A stretch of DNA of 64,000 nucleotides from Burkholderia arboris (GCF_902499125.1 NZ_CABVPX010000018.1:62001-126000); one strand, 5' to 3'. Positions 34,123 through 43,197 are shown, counted from the first letter of the stretch. The notes: a model not told the origin generated them from the sequence alone. Translations and numbers: made by a program.

Positions 34123-35952
34123 TCACTCCACCGTCACCGACTTCGCCAGATTCCTCGGCTTGTCGATATCCGTCCCCCGCGCCAGCGCAGCGTGATACGC
34201 GAGCAGTTGCATCGGCACCGTATGCAAAATGGGCGACAACGGCCCGTAGTATTCATTGAGCCGAATCACCTCGATCCCCTCACTCGGCACCAACCCGCAG
34301 TCCACATCCGCGAACACGAACAGCCGTCCATTCCGCGCACTCACCTCGTGCATGTTCGACCGTAGCTTTTCAAGCAGCATGTCATTCGGCGCAACCGCAA
34401 TCACCGGCATCTCGTTACTCACGAGCGCCAGCGGCCCATGCTTCAACTCGCCCGCCGGATAAGCCTCTGCATGAATATAGGAAATCTCCTTCATCTTCAG
34501 CGCGCCTTCCAGCGCGATCGGATAATGCATCCCGCGCCCGAGAAACAGCATGTTGTCGCGTCGTGCGAGCAACTCTGACCACGCCATGATCTGCGGCTCC
34601 AGCGCGAGCACTTTCGACATCGCATCGGGCAGATGCCGCAGCGCGCGCAGATGCGCTTTCTCCTCGTCGTCGCTCAACCGCCCGCGCACCTGCGCCAGTG
34701 ACAAGGTCAGCAGGAACAACGCAACGAGCTGCGTCGTGAATGCCTTCGTCGAAGCGACCCCGATCTCGATCCCCGCACGCGTCACGAACTGCAGTGCGCA
34801 TTCGCGCATCAACGCACTCGTCGCGACGTTGCAGATCGCGAGCGTATGCGTCATCCCGCTGCGTTTCGCGACATGCACCGCCCCGAGCACATCCGCCGTC
34901 TCGCCGCTCTGCGACACCGCGACAACCAGTGTGCGCGGATTCGGCACACCGTCGCGATAACGATACTCACTGGCAATCTCGACGCTCGCCGGCAGCTTCG
35001 CGATGCTCTCGATCCAGTACTTCGCGGTCAGCGCCGCGTGATAACTGCCGCCGCACGCGAGCAGCAGCACCGAATCGACGTCATTGAACACACGCCACGC
35101 ACCGTCGCCGAACAGCTCGGGCATGATCGACGAAACATCGAGCAGCGTATCGGCCACGGCCTGCGGCTGTTCGAAGATCTCCTTTTGCATGTAGTAGCGG
35201 TACGACCCGAGATCGGCCGCGCCGCTATGCGCGGCGACGCGTTGCACCGCGCGCTCGACGCGCTGGCCGGCCGCATCGACGATCCAGTAACGATGCAGTT
35301 GAATGTCGGCGACGTCGCCGTTCTCGAGATATGCGATGCGATCGGTGATGCCCGACAGCGCAATCGCATCGGACGCCAGGAAATTTTCGCCTTCACCGAC
35401 GCCCACCACGAGCGGCATCCCGTCGCGCGCGCCGACGATCCGGTGCGGCTCGTCGCGGCACATCACCGCGATCGCATAGCTGCCGCGCAGTCGCGCCACC
35501 GCATGCCGGACCGCATCGAACAGGTCGCCGTCGTACAGATGGTCGATCAAATGCGCGATTGCCTCGCTGTCGGTCTGGCTCGCGAATACATAACCGTGCG
35601 CCTGCAGCTCCGCGCGCAGTTGATCGCAGTTCTCGATGATGCCGTTGTGCGACAGCGCGATGCGCGCGTTCGCGTCGCTCGGCGAGAAGTGCGGATGCGC
35701 GTTGAGCGTGACAGGCGCGCCATGCGTGGCCCAGCGCGTATGGGCGATCCCCGTGTAACCCGACAGCGCATGTTCGGCGATCTCGCGCTGCAGGTTGGCG
35801 ACCCGATCGACGCTGCGGGCGCGCGCCAGTGCCCGGTCGCGGTAGACCACGACACCGCACGAATCGTAGCCGCGGTATTCGAGCCGCTTCAGGCCGTCGA
35901 CCAGGTTCGGCAGGATGTCCCGCTGGGCGACCGCCCCGACAATTCCACACAT
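34123..35952 (-). CDS. glmS: glutamine--fructose-6-phosphate aminotransferase (isomerizing)
   Basis: Makes glucosamine-6-phosphate from fructose-6-phosphate and glutamine, the first step of UDP-GlcNAc synthesis; 609 residues, standard. N-terminal Ntn glutaminase with nucleophile Cys2 ('MCGIVGA') and 'HTRWATHG', then two SIS isomerase domains ('SQSGETADVLGAV', 'GRGMHYPIALEGALKMKEISYIHAEAY' region) and the C-terminal 'DIDKPRNLAKSVTVE'. It stands alone here, without glmU, and may be a second copy of an essential gene (inference). Divergent from an Lrp/AsnC regulator across 155 bp that contain two Lrp-like palindromes. Confidence 0.96.
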   Translation of the reverse strand: MCGIVGAVAQRDILPNLVDGLKRLEYRGYDSCGVVVYRDRALARARSVDRVANLQREIAEHALSGYTGIAHTRWATHGAPVTLNAHPHFSPSDANARIALSHNGIIENCDQLRAELQAHGYVFASQTDSEAIAHLIDHLYDGDLFDAVRHAVARLRGSYAIAVMCRDEPHRIVGARDGMPLVVGVGEGENFLASDAIALSGITDRIAYLENGDVADIQLHRYWIVDAAGQRVERAVQRVAAHSGAADLGSYRYYMQKEIFEQPQAVADTLLDVSSIMPELFGDGAWRVFNDVDSVLLLACGGSYHAALTAKYWIESIAKLPASVEIASEYRYRDGVPNPRTLVVAVSQSGETADVLGAVHVAKRSGMTHTLAICNVATSALMRECALQFVTRAGIEIGVASTKAFTTQLVALFLLTLSLAQVRGRLSDDEEKAHLRALRHLPDAMSKVLALEPQIMAWSELLARRDNMLFLGRGMHYPIALEGALKMKEISYIHAEAYPAGELKHGPLALVSNEMPVIAVAPNDMLLEKLRSNMHEVSARNGRLFVFADVDCGLVPSEGIEVIRLNEYYGPLSPILHTVPMQLLAYHAALARGTDIDKPRNLAKSVTVE

Positions 35953-36010
35953 ATCGCGCTCCGTAAATGTCCGTCTGGACCCGTGAGAGCGATGGTAGAA
36001 CCTGTCAAAT

Positions 36011-36023
36011 GGAATTAAATTTC
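36011..36023. promoter_or_regulatory. Lrp/AsnC-like palindrome, copy 1
   Basis: GGAATTAAATTTC, one mismatch from the perfect palindrome GAAATT-A-AATTTC found 59 bp away at 36070-36082. Confidence 0.5.
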
Positions 36024-36069
36024 AAAATTCAACAATGAATGAAACGTAAGGATGATCATCTATCATGTT

Positions 36070-36082
36070 GAAATTAAATTTC
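36070..36082. promoter_or_regulatory. Lrp/AsnC-like palindrome, copy 2
   Basis: GAAATTAAATTTC, a perfect 13-bp palindrome in an AT-rich island directly before the AsnC-family gene (26 bp from its ATG). It would fit autorepression. Confidence 0.55.
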
Positions 36083-36107
36083 ACGCCCTGACCGGAAGGA
36101 GCCGCCG

Positions 36108-36599
36108 ATGGCCGGCATCACCCTCGACGATCTCGACCTGCGCATCCTCGCGATCCTGCAGGACGACGCGTCGGTGTCGAACCTGCAACTGGCCGAGCGC
36201 GCGCTGTCGTCGCCGCCTACCTGCATGCGCCGCGTGCGGCGGCTGACGGAAGCCGGCGTGATCCGCCGGCAGGTCGCGGTGCTCGACCCGGTCGCGATCG
36301 GCACGGCTGTCACCGCGCTGATCGAGATCAGCCTCGACCGGCAGACGGCGGAAGACTACGACGCGTTCGAAACGTACGTCTGTGCGGAGCCTGCCGTCAC
36401 GCAGTGCTACCGCGTGTCGCCGGGGCCCGATTTCGTCGTGGTGGCCGATCTGGCCGACGTCGCCGAATACGACGAATTCGCGCGGCGGCTGTTCACCGGT
36501 GCATCGAACGTCCGCAACGTGCGGACGTTCTTCTCGACGCATCGCGCGAAATTCGAAGCGAACGCGCGGGTCGCACATGCGATGCGCAAGCGCACGTGA
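36108..36599 (+). CDS. Lrp/AsnC-family regulator
   Basis: Feast/famine regulator of 163 residues. N-terminal helix-turn-helix 'LDLRILAILQDDASVSNLQLAERALSSPPTCMRRVRRL' region (~9-46), C-terminal RAM ligand-binding/oligomerisation domain ~65-150. It lies between glmS and panB, in an AT-rich divergent promoter with two matching palindromes. The amino-acid effector is not deducible. Confidence 0.93.
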   Translation: MAGITLDDLDLRILAILQDDASVSNLQLAERALSSPPTCMRRVRRLTEAGVIRRQVAVLDPVAIGTAVTALIEISLDRQTAEDYDAFETYVCAEPAVTQCYRVSPGPDFVVVADLADVAEYDEFARRLFTGASNVRNVRTFFSTHRAKFEANARVAHAMRKRT

Positions 36600-36623
36600 C
36601 GTAACCGCGTCGTTCGTCGCGCA

Positions 36624-37472
36624 TCACGCGGCTGCGTCTGCGAGTTGCAGCGGCTTGCCGTACCCGAAGCAATGCGCGGGCTCCGGAAATACGCGCTCCC
36701 GCACGTCGTGCGCGTATTGCCGGATCGCGTCGCGCATCACCGCATTCGCATCGGCATAGCGCTTCACGAAGCGCGGCGTGTACGCATCGAACGCGCCGAT
36801 CATGTCCTCGGTCACGAGCACTTGCCCGTCGCATACCGGCGATGCACCGATGCCGATCGTCGGGATCGTCAGCGTGTCGGTCAGGTGGCGCGCGAGCGCT
36901 TCGGCGGTGCCTTCGATCACCACGCTGAACGCGCCGGCCTGCTCGGCCGCGCACGCGGCGTCGAACACCTGCGTAGCGGAACGCGGATCCATCCCCTGCG
37001 CGCGGAAGCCGCCCGTCGCGTTGGCCTGCTGCGGCATGAGGCCGACATGCGCCATCACCGGAATGCCGCGATCGGTCAGGAAGCGGATCGTGTCGGCCAT
37101 CTCGGTACCGCCTTCGAGCTTCACGGCCTGCGCGCCGGTTTCGGCGAGCAGCCGCGCGGCGGAGCGATAGGCCTGCGCGGGCGATTCCTGGAACGTCGAG
37201 AACGGCAGGTCGACGACGACGCACGCCTGCGCGGCGCCGCGCACGACGGCCGCACCGTGTGCAATCATCATGTCGAGCGTGACGCGCAGCGTATCGGGCA
37301 TCCCGTACAGCACCATGCCGACGGAGTCGCCGACGATGATCACGTCGGCCACTTCATCGACGAGCTTCGCCATCGGCGCGGAATACGCGGTCAGCGACAC
37401 GAGGCTGCCGATGCCTTTGGTCGAACGGATCGCGGTGACGGTCTTGCGGGTGGTGCGGGTGTGAGCGCTCAT
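36624..37472 (-). CDS. panB: 3-methyl-2-oxobutanoate hydroxymethyltransferase
   Basis: Makes ketopantoate from 2-oxoisovalerate and methylene-THF in pantothenate synthesis; 282 residues. 'VIIVGDSVGMVLYG' holds the Mg-binding Asp, 'MPDTLRVTLDMMIAH' and 'VMAHVGLMPQ' are hallmark motifs, and 'TIGIGASPVCDGQVLV' is the C-terminal signature. The usual 'TAYDA' is 'TAYSA' here, removing one Asp near the N-terminal metal/ligand region. panC is not adjacent, so this may be a secondary panB. Start 37472 chosen because upstream codons of the open frame do not resemble the family. Divergent from an AraC gene. Confidence 0.93.
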   Translation of the reverse strand: MSAHTRTTRKTVTAIRSTKGIGSLVSLTAYSAPMAKLVDEVADVIIVGDSVGMVLYGMPDTLRVTLDMMIAHGAAVVRGAAQACVVVDLPFSTFQESPAQAYRSAARLLAETGAQAVKLEGGTEMADTIRFLTDRGIPVMAHVGLMPQQANATGGFRAQGMDPRSATQVFDAACAAEQAGAFSVVIEGTAEALARHLTDTLTIPTIGIGASPVCDGQVLVTEDMIGAFDAYTPRFVKRYADANAVMRDAIRQYAHDVRERVFPEPAHCFGYGKPLQLADAAA

Positions 37473-37549
37473 GAACGGAAGCCGTGTAAAAGAAGAGCCG
37501 CCACGGTAGCATCGCGTTCGTTCGTGCAATGACCTTCGGAGGACGTCTT

Positions 37550-38368
37550 ATGTTGCTGGCGGGACAATCGGGTGACCCTTACGCGGTGCCGCCGATGGCG
37601 CGCCTGCCGAGGCCGCTGTACGTGCGCGCGTTCGGGATCCCCGGCAACGTGAGCGTCGACGCGCACAGCCATCCGTGGGCCCAGCTGATGTATGCGACGA
37701 GCGGCGTGCTCGAGGTGTCGACGCCGTCGGGCCGGCATCTGCTGCCGCCGCACTATGCGATGTGGATTCCGCCGCACGTGCCGCATGCGGTGTCGACGCG
37801 CGATTGCGTCGCGTTCCACAGCCTGTATCTCGACGCCGCGATCGCGCGCGACGACGTGAACGACGACTGCACGATCCTCTGCATGACGCCGCTGTTGCGC
37901 GAGCTGGTGATCGCGACGGGCGAGTTGCCGGTGAACTACGACGAGGCGGGGCCGGAGGGCGCACTCGTGTGCCTGATCGCCGACCGGATCGCACGGATGC
38001 AGCCGGCGCCGCTGACGGTGCCGCTGCCGCGCGATCCGCGCCTGCTGAAAATCGCGCGGGCATTGCATGCCGCGCCGGGCGATACGCGCAGTCTCGACGA
38101 ATGGGGCCATCAGGTCGGCGCGACGCGGCGCACGCTGTCGCGGCTGTTCCGGCAGGATACGGGGCTGTCGTTCACCGAATGGCGGCAGGCCGTGCGGCTG
38201 ATCGCGTCGCTGCCGCTGCTCGATGCGGGCGAGCCGATCGGCACGGTGGCCGCGCAACTGGGCTACGACTCGACGTCGTCGTTCATCGCGCTGTTCCAGG
38301 CAAAATTCCGCACGACGCCCGGCGCGTATGCGAAGCGTGAAGCGCGCCGGCCCCTGTTGAGCGCGTGA
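37550..38368 (+). CDS. AraC-family regulator with cupin sensor
   Basis: 272-residue NimR-type transcription factor: an N-terminal cupin with 'DAHSHPWAQLMYATSGVLEV' (~28-47) and 'IPPHVPHAV', then a C-terminal double helix-turn-helix ('GATRRTLSRLFRQDTGLSFTEW', 'LGYDSTSSFIALFQAKFRTTPG'). The start at 37550 is set by GGAGGA 6 bp upstream; the ATG at 37529 has no such site. NimR-type proteins often control a neighbouring transporter, but panB and ogt are the only neighbours, so the target is unclear. Confidence 0.9.
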   Translation: MLLAGQSGDPYAVPPMARLPRPLYVRAFGIPGNVSVDAHSHPWAQLMYATSGVLEVSTPSGRHLLPPHYAMWIPPHVPHAVSTRDCVAFHSLYLDAAIARDDVNDDCTILCMTPLLRELVIATGELPVNYDEAGPEGALVCLIADRIARMQPAPLTVPLPRDPRLLKIARALHAAPGDTRSLDEWGHQVGATRRTLSRLFRQDTGLSFTEWRQAVRLIASLPLLDAGEPIGTVAAQLGYDSTSSFIALFQAKFRTTPGAYAKREARRPLLSA

Positions 38369-38381
38369 TGCGCATCACGTA

Positions 38382-38915
38382 TCAGAATGCGAGCGCCTGC
38401 TGAACCGGATGACGGGCGCCACGTGAGAACCCGGCGCCTTCGAGCGACAGCAGCGCACGCTTGCGGTCGATGCCGCCTGCGTAGCCGGTCAGGCTGCCCG
38501 ACGCGCCAACCACGCGGTGGCACGGCACGATGATCGATACCGGATTGCGGCCGACCGCACCGCCGACGGCGCGCGCGCCGCTCATCGGCAACCCGACGCG
38601 TTCGGTGATGTCGCCGTACGACACGAGTTCGCCGAACGGAATCGCGAGCAGCTCCTTCCACACGCGTCGCTGAAACGCGGTGCCGCGCAGGTGGATCGGC
38701 ACCGAAAACGTGTCGCGCGTGCCGGTGAAGTATTCGGCGATTTCTTCCGCGACCTTGCATGCGACCGGCGACCTCGCGAGCGCTTCGGCTTCGGTCACGA
38801 TCGCCACCGGCGGAAAGTATTTCTGGCCGACGAAGTACAGGCCCGTCAGCGCATCGTCCTCGATGCGCACGGCGATGTCGCCCAGCGGGCTCGGAATCAG
38901 GTGAGCGGGAGTCAT
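38382..38915 (-). CDS. ogt: methylated-DNA--protein-cysteine methyltransferase
   Basis: Removes O6-alkyl groups from guanine onto its own cysteine. 177 residues; acceptor Cys132 in 'IIVPCHRVV', DNA-binding helix 'SYGDITERVGLPMSGARAVGGAVGRNP' region (99-125). Its ATG overlaps the stop of the upstream alkA-type gene in ATGA, so both halves of the adaptive response are made together as two proteins instead of an Ada fusion. Confidence 0.95.
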   Translation of the reverse strand: MTPAHLIPSPLGDIAVRIEDDALTGLYFVGQKYFPPVAIVTEAEALARSPVACKVAEEIAEYFTGTRDTFSVPIHLRGTAFQRRVWKELLAIPFGELVSYGDITERVGLPMSGARAVGGAVGRNPVSIIVPCHRVVGASGSLTGYAGGIDRKRALLSLEGAGFSRGARHPVQQALAF

Positions 38916-40363
38916 CGCGCTGCATCTCCATGAAGTCGCCACACATGCAGTGCGGCATACGCGCGCCACGGCGCCCAGCGCGCCGCATGCGGCGCAGATG
39001 ATGGCATGGTCGCGCGTTCGGTGCGTGCGGGAAGCCACGCATCGTCGGCGGGGAACGCATTCGGCCAGGCCATCGCACGCATCGCGACGTACTGCACCGC
39101 GCGTTCGTCGAAGCCGGGCATCGTGCGCAGCGCGGCGAGCGTTGGATCGAGCGGCGCCATGGGTTCGAGTGCGAGCGTGCCGTCGTCGATTGCGCGTGCG
39201 AGCGACACGATTGCCCGTGCCGTATCGCGCTTGATGCCGATGGTTTCGAGGGCCGAAGGCGGCAGGGCGGCCAGCGTTGCAGCGGACGGCAACGCGTGCG
39301 TGAGGCCCGGCGGCGCGCCGTCGACCGGGGCGCCGAAGCGTTCTGCAATGCGTGCCGGCGCAGGCGTGCCCGCATCCGCCGCCGCCAGCTGTTCGCCTGC
39401 GATGGCGCGAATCGCGATCTCGAGGCCATCGAACGCGCCGGGCACCCGCAGGCCCGGCGAGCCGCTCGCGAGATCGCCGAGATGCGCGTCGATCACGTCG
39501 GGCCGGCTGTCGAGATCGAACAGCCGCCGCACGCGGGCAAGCACGGCCGGGACGACCGGCGTCAGCGCGCGCGACACGGTGACAGCCAGCGCGAAGCGCT
39601 GCGGCACGTGTGCGACGGATAGCCAGCCCGTCACGCGGCCACCGTCGTTCCGGTCCGGCATGTCGACGACACGCGCATAACCCTGCGCATCGATCCGCTC
39701 GACGCCGTCGATCTGCCGCTGCGCCAGAAAGCGCATCAGGTCGTCCCACGCGAATGGCGGCCGGTACGGCAGCGGGAACGTCATGTCGCCGTCGGCCGAT
39801 GCACCGGCGCCTTTGCGCAGCCGCAGCGGGTTGAGGCCATAGCGCTGGCGGAACAGGTCGTTGAAGCGCCGCACGCTGCCGAATCCGGCCGTCGACGCGA
39901 CGACGGCCACCGGCAGCGCGGTATCGGTCAGCAGCCGCTTGGCCATCAGCAGCCGGTGCGTCTGCGCGAACTCGACCGGCGACACGCCGAATTGCGCGCC
40001 GAAGATCCGCCGCAGATGCCGCTCGGTCACGCCGACGCGCTGCGCGAGCGCGTCGACGGAATGTGCGTTCAGGAAACCGTCCTCGATCAGCGAGGCGGCT
40101 GCGTCGGCGAGATTGCCGGACAGGTCGAGCAGCCCGTGGCCGGGCGCGAGTTCGGGGCGGCAGCGCATGCAGGGCCGGAACCCGGCTTTCTCGGCGGCTG
40201 CGGCGGTCGGGTAGTAGCTGCAGTTCTGCGCCTTCGGCGGCTTCACCGGGCAAACGGGGCGGCAATACACACCGGTCGTCGCCACGCCGACGAAGAACCA
40301 GCCGTCGAAGCGGCGGTTCCGCGAAAGCAGGGCGTCGTAGCAGGTGTCGGGATCGAGGCGCAT
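38912..40363 (-). CDS. alkA: Ada-domain/AraC/AlkA fusion: 3-methyladenine DNA glycosylase II
   Basis: 483 residues in three parts. Ada methylphosphotriester-repair zinc domain 1-75 with Cys34, Cys38, Cys65 and Cys68; AraC-type helix-turn-helix 85-182; AlkA glycosylase 195-483. Active-site Asp is at 440-441 in 'FPADD'. The helix-hairpin-helix normally reads GIGxWTA but here is 'GFDERAV' (417-423), and the upstream 'GQQ' step is 'GEQ' (323-325), so DNA contacts may be altered. The protein should sense methyl-phosphotriesters, activate transcription and excise alkylated bases. Start 40363 follows the family's first strand. Confidence 0.92.
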   Translation of the reverse strand: MRLDPDTCYDALLSRNRRFDGWFFVGVATTGVYCRPVCPVKPPKAQNCSYYPTAAAAEKAGFRPCMRCRPELAPGHGLLDLSGNLADAAASLIEDGFLNAHSVDALAQRVGVTERHLRRIFGAQFGVSPVEFAQTHRLLMAKRLLTDTALPVAVVASTAGFGSVRRFNDLFRQRYGLNPLRLRKGAGASADGDMTFPLPYRPPFAWDDLMRFLAQRQIDGVERIDAQGYARVVDMPDRNDGGRVTGWLSVAHVPQRFALAVTVSRALTPVVPAVLARVRRLFDLDSRPDVIDAHLGDLASGSPGLRVPGAFDGLEIAIRAIAGEQLAAADAGTPAPARIAERFGAPVDGAPPGLTHALPSAATLAALPPSALETIGIKRDTARAIVSLARAIDDGTLALEPMAPLDPTLAALRTMPGFDERAVQYVAMRAMAWPNAFPADDAWLPARTERATMPSSAPHAARWAPWRAYAALHVWRLHGDAAR

Positions 40364-40698
40364 GCGACGACTGTAAACCATCCCCGCGCCGGATTCTGGC
40401 TGGAATCGGACATGTGAATGGGCGGCCGCACTCCCGCGCGCGTGTCGGGAAAATCCGGGAAAAACGGTTAATGCCAATCTGCGAAACAGTCGTCTCTTTT
40501 GCGGTGACCCATTTGAGATGACTCATCGAAATCCCCGAATGACAGGGCGCCGGCAGACGCCCTATCCTTTGAAAAACGTTTTCCAGATTGGTGGGTGAAC
40601 CGACCCGTGCGTCAGCGCGGGCCGCCCACCCCGGCGCCGGTCGCCGGTCAACGAATACCGTGCGGCGCGACGGGCGCGGCCGCGCATCGGAGACATTC
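40364..40698. other. 335-bp divergent control region (alkA / uronate transporter)
   Basis: No gene seen. It must hold the alkA promoter on the left and the transporter promoter on the right. It contains the LacI-type operator at 40571-40584 and a GATGA-c-TCATC dyad at 40517-40527 of unknown role. Confidence 0.6.
40571..40584. promoter_or_regulatory. LacI-family operator, transporter promoter
   Basis: GAAAAACGTTTTCC, one substitution from the perfect palindrome GGAAAACGTTTTCC at 43198-43211. Central ACGT/AACGTT is the LacI/GalR hallmark. 115 bp before the transporter ATG. Confidence 0.75.
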
Positions 40699-41991
40699 AT
40701 GCAATCTGCCGTCGTCGGCGCCGTGCGCGCAGCCGCCAGCCGCTACCGCTGGACCGTCTGTGCGCTGCTGTTTTTCGCGACCGTCATCAACTACATGGAC
40801 CGGCAGATCCTCGGCCTGCTCGCGCCGATGCTCCAGCACGACATCGGCTGGAGCCAGGTGCAGTACGGCCGCATCGTGATGGCGTTTTCCGCGTTCTATG
40901 CGCTCGGCCTGCTTGGCTTCGGGCGCATCGTCGACTGGCTCGGCACGCGCGTGTCGTACGCGGTGGCGATGCTGGTGTGGAGCATCGCCGCGATGCTGCA
41001 TGCGGCAGTCGGCTCGGTGACGGGCTTCGCGTTCGTGCGTGCGCTGCTCGGGATCGGCGAGGGCGGCAATTTCCCGGCCGCGATCAAGACGACGGCCGAA
41101 TGGTTTCCGCGCCGCGAACGCGCGCTCGCGACCGGCATCTTCAACTCGGGCGCGAACATCGGCGCGGTGTTCGCCCCGGCGATCATCCCGGCGATCGCGG
41201 TGGCCTACGGCTGGCGCGCGGCGTTCGTGATCATCGGCGCGATCGGCCTCGTGTGGCTCGCGGTGTGGCTCGTGCTCTATCGCCAGGCCGACACGCGTGC
41301 GCTCGCCGCGGAGTACGACGAGCCGCGCGACGAAGCCGAAGCGCTCGATGCCGCGAATGCGAACGCCGGCGCGCCGCGCTGGGGCGAGCTGATCCGCAAG
41401 CGCGAGACGTGGGCATTCCTGATCGGCAAGTTCCTGACCGATCCGGTGTGGTGGTTCTACCTGTTCTGGCTGCCGAAGTGGCTCAACGAGTCGCGCGGGA
41501 TGGACATGCAGCACATCGGCCTGCCGCTCGTCTGCATCTACGCGCTGACGACGGTCGGCAGCATCGGCGGCGGCTGGCTGTCGTCGATGCTGCTGCGCGC
41601 AGGCTGGAGCGTGAACGGCGCGCGCAAGACGGCGATGCTGATCTGCGCATGCTGCGTGCTGCCGATCGCGTTCGTGTCGCAGGTGCAGAGCCTGTGGCCC
41701 GCGGTGCTGATCGTCGGCCTCGCCGCCGCCGCGCACCAGGGCTGGTCGGCGAACCTGTTCACGACGGCGTCCGACCTGTTCCCGCGCCGTGCGGTGGCGT
41801 CGGTGGTGGGCATCGGCGGGATGGCCGGCTCGATCGGCGGCGTGCTGTTCTCGGAAGTGATCGGCCAGGTGCTGCAGCGCACGGGCCACTACTGGGTGCT
41901 GTTCGCGATCGGCGCGTCGGCCTACCTGATCGCGCTGGCCGTGATGCACGTGCTCACGCCGAAGATGAAGCCCGCGAAACTCGACGCCTGA
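40699..41991 (+). CDS. MFS hexuronate/aldarate transporter
   Basis: Anion:cation-symporter (ACS, ExuT/GudP-like) MFS protein, 430 residues, about 12 helices. 'VINYMDRQILGLLAPMLQHDI' in TM1 and 'RALLGIGEGGNFPAAIKTTAEWFP' in TM4-5 are diagnostic of the hexuronate/glucarate group. The ATG at 40699 has GGAGA upstream. A uronate dehydrogenase and a LacI regulator follow, and the promoters share one operator, so it probably imports galacturonate or glucuronate. The transcript ends at a strong terminator. Confidence 0.9.
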   Translation: MQSAVVGAVRAAASRYRWTVCALLFFATVINYMDRQILGLLAPMLQHDIGWSQVQYGRIVMAFSAFYALGLLGFGRIVDWLGTRVSYAVAMLVWSIAAMLHAAVGSVTGFAFVRALLGIGEGGNFPAAIKTTAEWFPRRERALATGIFNSGANIGAVFAPAIIPAIAVAYGWRAAFVIIGAIGLVWLAVWLVLYRQADTRALAAEYDEPRDEAEALDAANANAGAPRWGELIRKRETWAFLIGKFLTDPVWWFYLFWLPKWLNESRGMDMQHIGLPLVCIYALTTVGSIGGGWLSSMLLRAGWSVNGARKTAMLICACCVLPIAFVSQVQSLWPAVLIVGLAAAAHQGWSANLFTTASDLFPRRAVASVVGIGGMAGSIGGVLFSEVIGQVLQRTGHYWVLFAIGASAYLIALAVMHVLTPKMKPAKLDA

Positions 41992-42008
41992 TGGCGTCCC
42001 GGCAAACG

Positions 42009-42034
42009 AACGCGCCGCCCTCGGGCGGCGCGTT
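42009..42034 (+). terminator. intrinsic terminator after the transporter
   Basis: 12-bp stem AACGCGCCGCCC/GGGCGGCGCGTT with a tight loop, then TTCTTTC. The A/T-bearing stem ends make it usable from both strands between the convergent transporter and LacI genes. Confidence 0.88.
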
Positions 42035-42063
42035 TTCTTTCGGCGCGCGCGGCGGGCGCGCGA

Positions 42064-43056
42064 TCAGCCGGCCGATGCCGTCGATGCACGCATGATCAGC
42101 CGCGGCTCGAACGTCGAATAGCTCGCATCGGTGCGTCCCGCGAGCGCGTCGATCAGCTTCTGCATCGCGAGCTCGCCCATGTTCTCGCTCTGGATGTCGA
42201 CGGTCGTCAGCGCGGGCGCCGCGTATTCGCCGTACGGCACGTTGTCGATGCCCGCGACCGACACGTCCTGCGGCAGCCGGAAGCCGAGCGATGCCGCTTC
42301 CTTCATGAAGCCGAGCGCGATCAGGTCGTTGTAGCAGATCACCGCTTGCGGACGCTGCGGCCCGAGCATCACGCGCGAGCATGCGCGCTCGCCGGCTTCG
42401 GCGGTCGGCGCATGCGCATCGTGCACGTCGAGCGTGAGCCCCGCTTCGGCGAGGCAGTCGCGCGCGCCCTGGATCCGCTCGTCGTTCACGCGCGCGGTGC
42501 CGAAGCCGAGATAGGCAATGCGCGTGTGGCCGAGATTGAGCAGGTGACGCGCGAGCATGTAGGTCGACAGCCGGTTGTCGATGCCGACGCTCGGAATCGG
42601 CAGGCCGGGGCTGCGACGCAGCAGCACGAGCGGCTTGTTGAGGTCGAGCATCCAGCCGGCTTCCTCGTCGGGCATCCGCGTGCTGACGATCAGGCCGTCG
42701 ACGCGCTGCGCCAGCGCTTCGATCAGCGAGCGTTCGCGCGCCTGGCTCTCTTCGGTATCGACGAGCAGCAGCGTGTAGTCGTGCTGCAGCGCGACGCGGT
42801 TCGCGCCTTTCACCACGTTCGTGAAGTGCGGGTTGCTGATGTCGAGGATCACGAGGCCGATCGTGCGCGTGCGGCCGGTGATCATCGAACGCGCGAGCGG
42901 GTTCGAACGGTAACCGAGACGCTCGATCGATTCCTTGAGCCGCGCCTCGACGGTCGGCGAGAAGCGCTGCGTGCCGTTCACGTACTTCGATACCGTCGCG
43001 ACCGACACGCCGGCTTCCGCAGCCACGTCGCGGATCGTCGGGGAAACTTTTTTCAT
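42064..43056 (-). CDS. LacI-family repressor of the uronate genes
   Basis: 330-residue LacI/GalR regulator: helix-turn-helix 'TIRDVAAEAGVSVATVSKYVNG' (7-28) with hinge helix 'SNPLARSM', then a periplasmic-binding-protein-like effector domain. The recognition helix residues fit a palindrome with central ACG/CGT, and GGAAAACGTTTTCC-type sites stand before the transporter, before uronate dehydrogenase and, in weaker form, before this gene itself. A uronate or its lactone is the likely inducer (inference). Confidence 0.92.
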   Translation of the reverse strand: MKKVSPTIRDVAAEAGVSVATVSKYVNGTQRFSPTVEARLKESIERLGYRSNPLARSMITGRTRTIGLVILDISNPHFTNVVKGANRVALQHDYTLLLVDTEESQARERSLIEALAQRVDGLIVSTRMPDEEAGWMLDLNKPLVLLRRSPGLPIPSVGIDNRLSTYMLARHLLNLGHTRIAYLGFGTARVNDERIQGARDCLAEAGLTLDVHDAHAPTAEAGERACSRVMLGPQRPQAVICYNDLIALGFMKEAASLGFRLPQDVSVAGIDNVPYGEYAAPALTTVDIQSENMGELAMQKLIDALAGRTDASYSTFEPRLIMRASTASAG

Positions 43057-43061
43057 CGGAA

Positions 43062-43075
43062 GGGTAACGTTTTCG
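43062..43075. promoter_or_regulatory. degenerate LacI operator before the repressor gene
   Basis: GGGTAACGTTTTCG keeps the AACGTTTTC half of the palindrome; it lies 6 bp upstream of the repressor ATG and could mediate autorepression. Confidence 0.45.
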
Positions 43076-43197
43076 TTCTATTACGCCGGATTGTGTCAGA
43101 AAAAGCCGGTGCGCGGCCAGCCGTCGATATCGGGAAAGTGCGGATGGCTGAGAACGGGTTCGACCATTGACGTTCGGCCGCGCCACCGCGTATAGTT

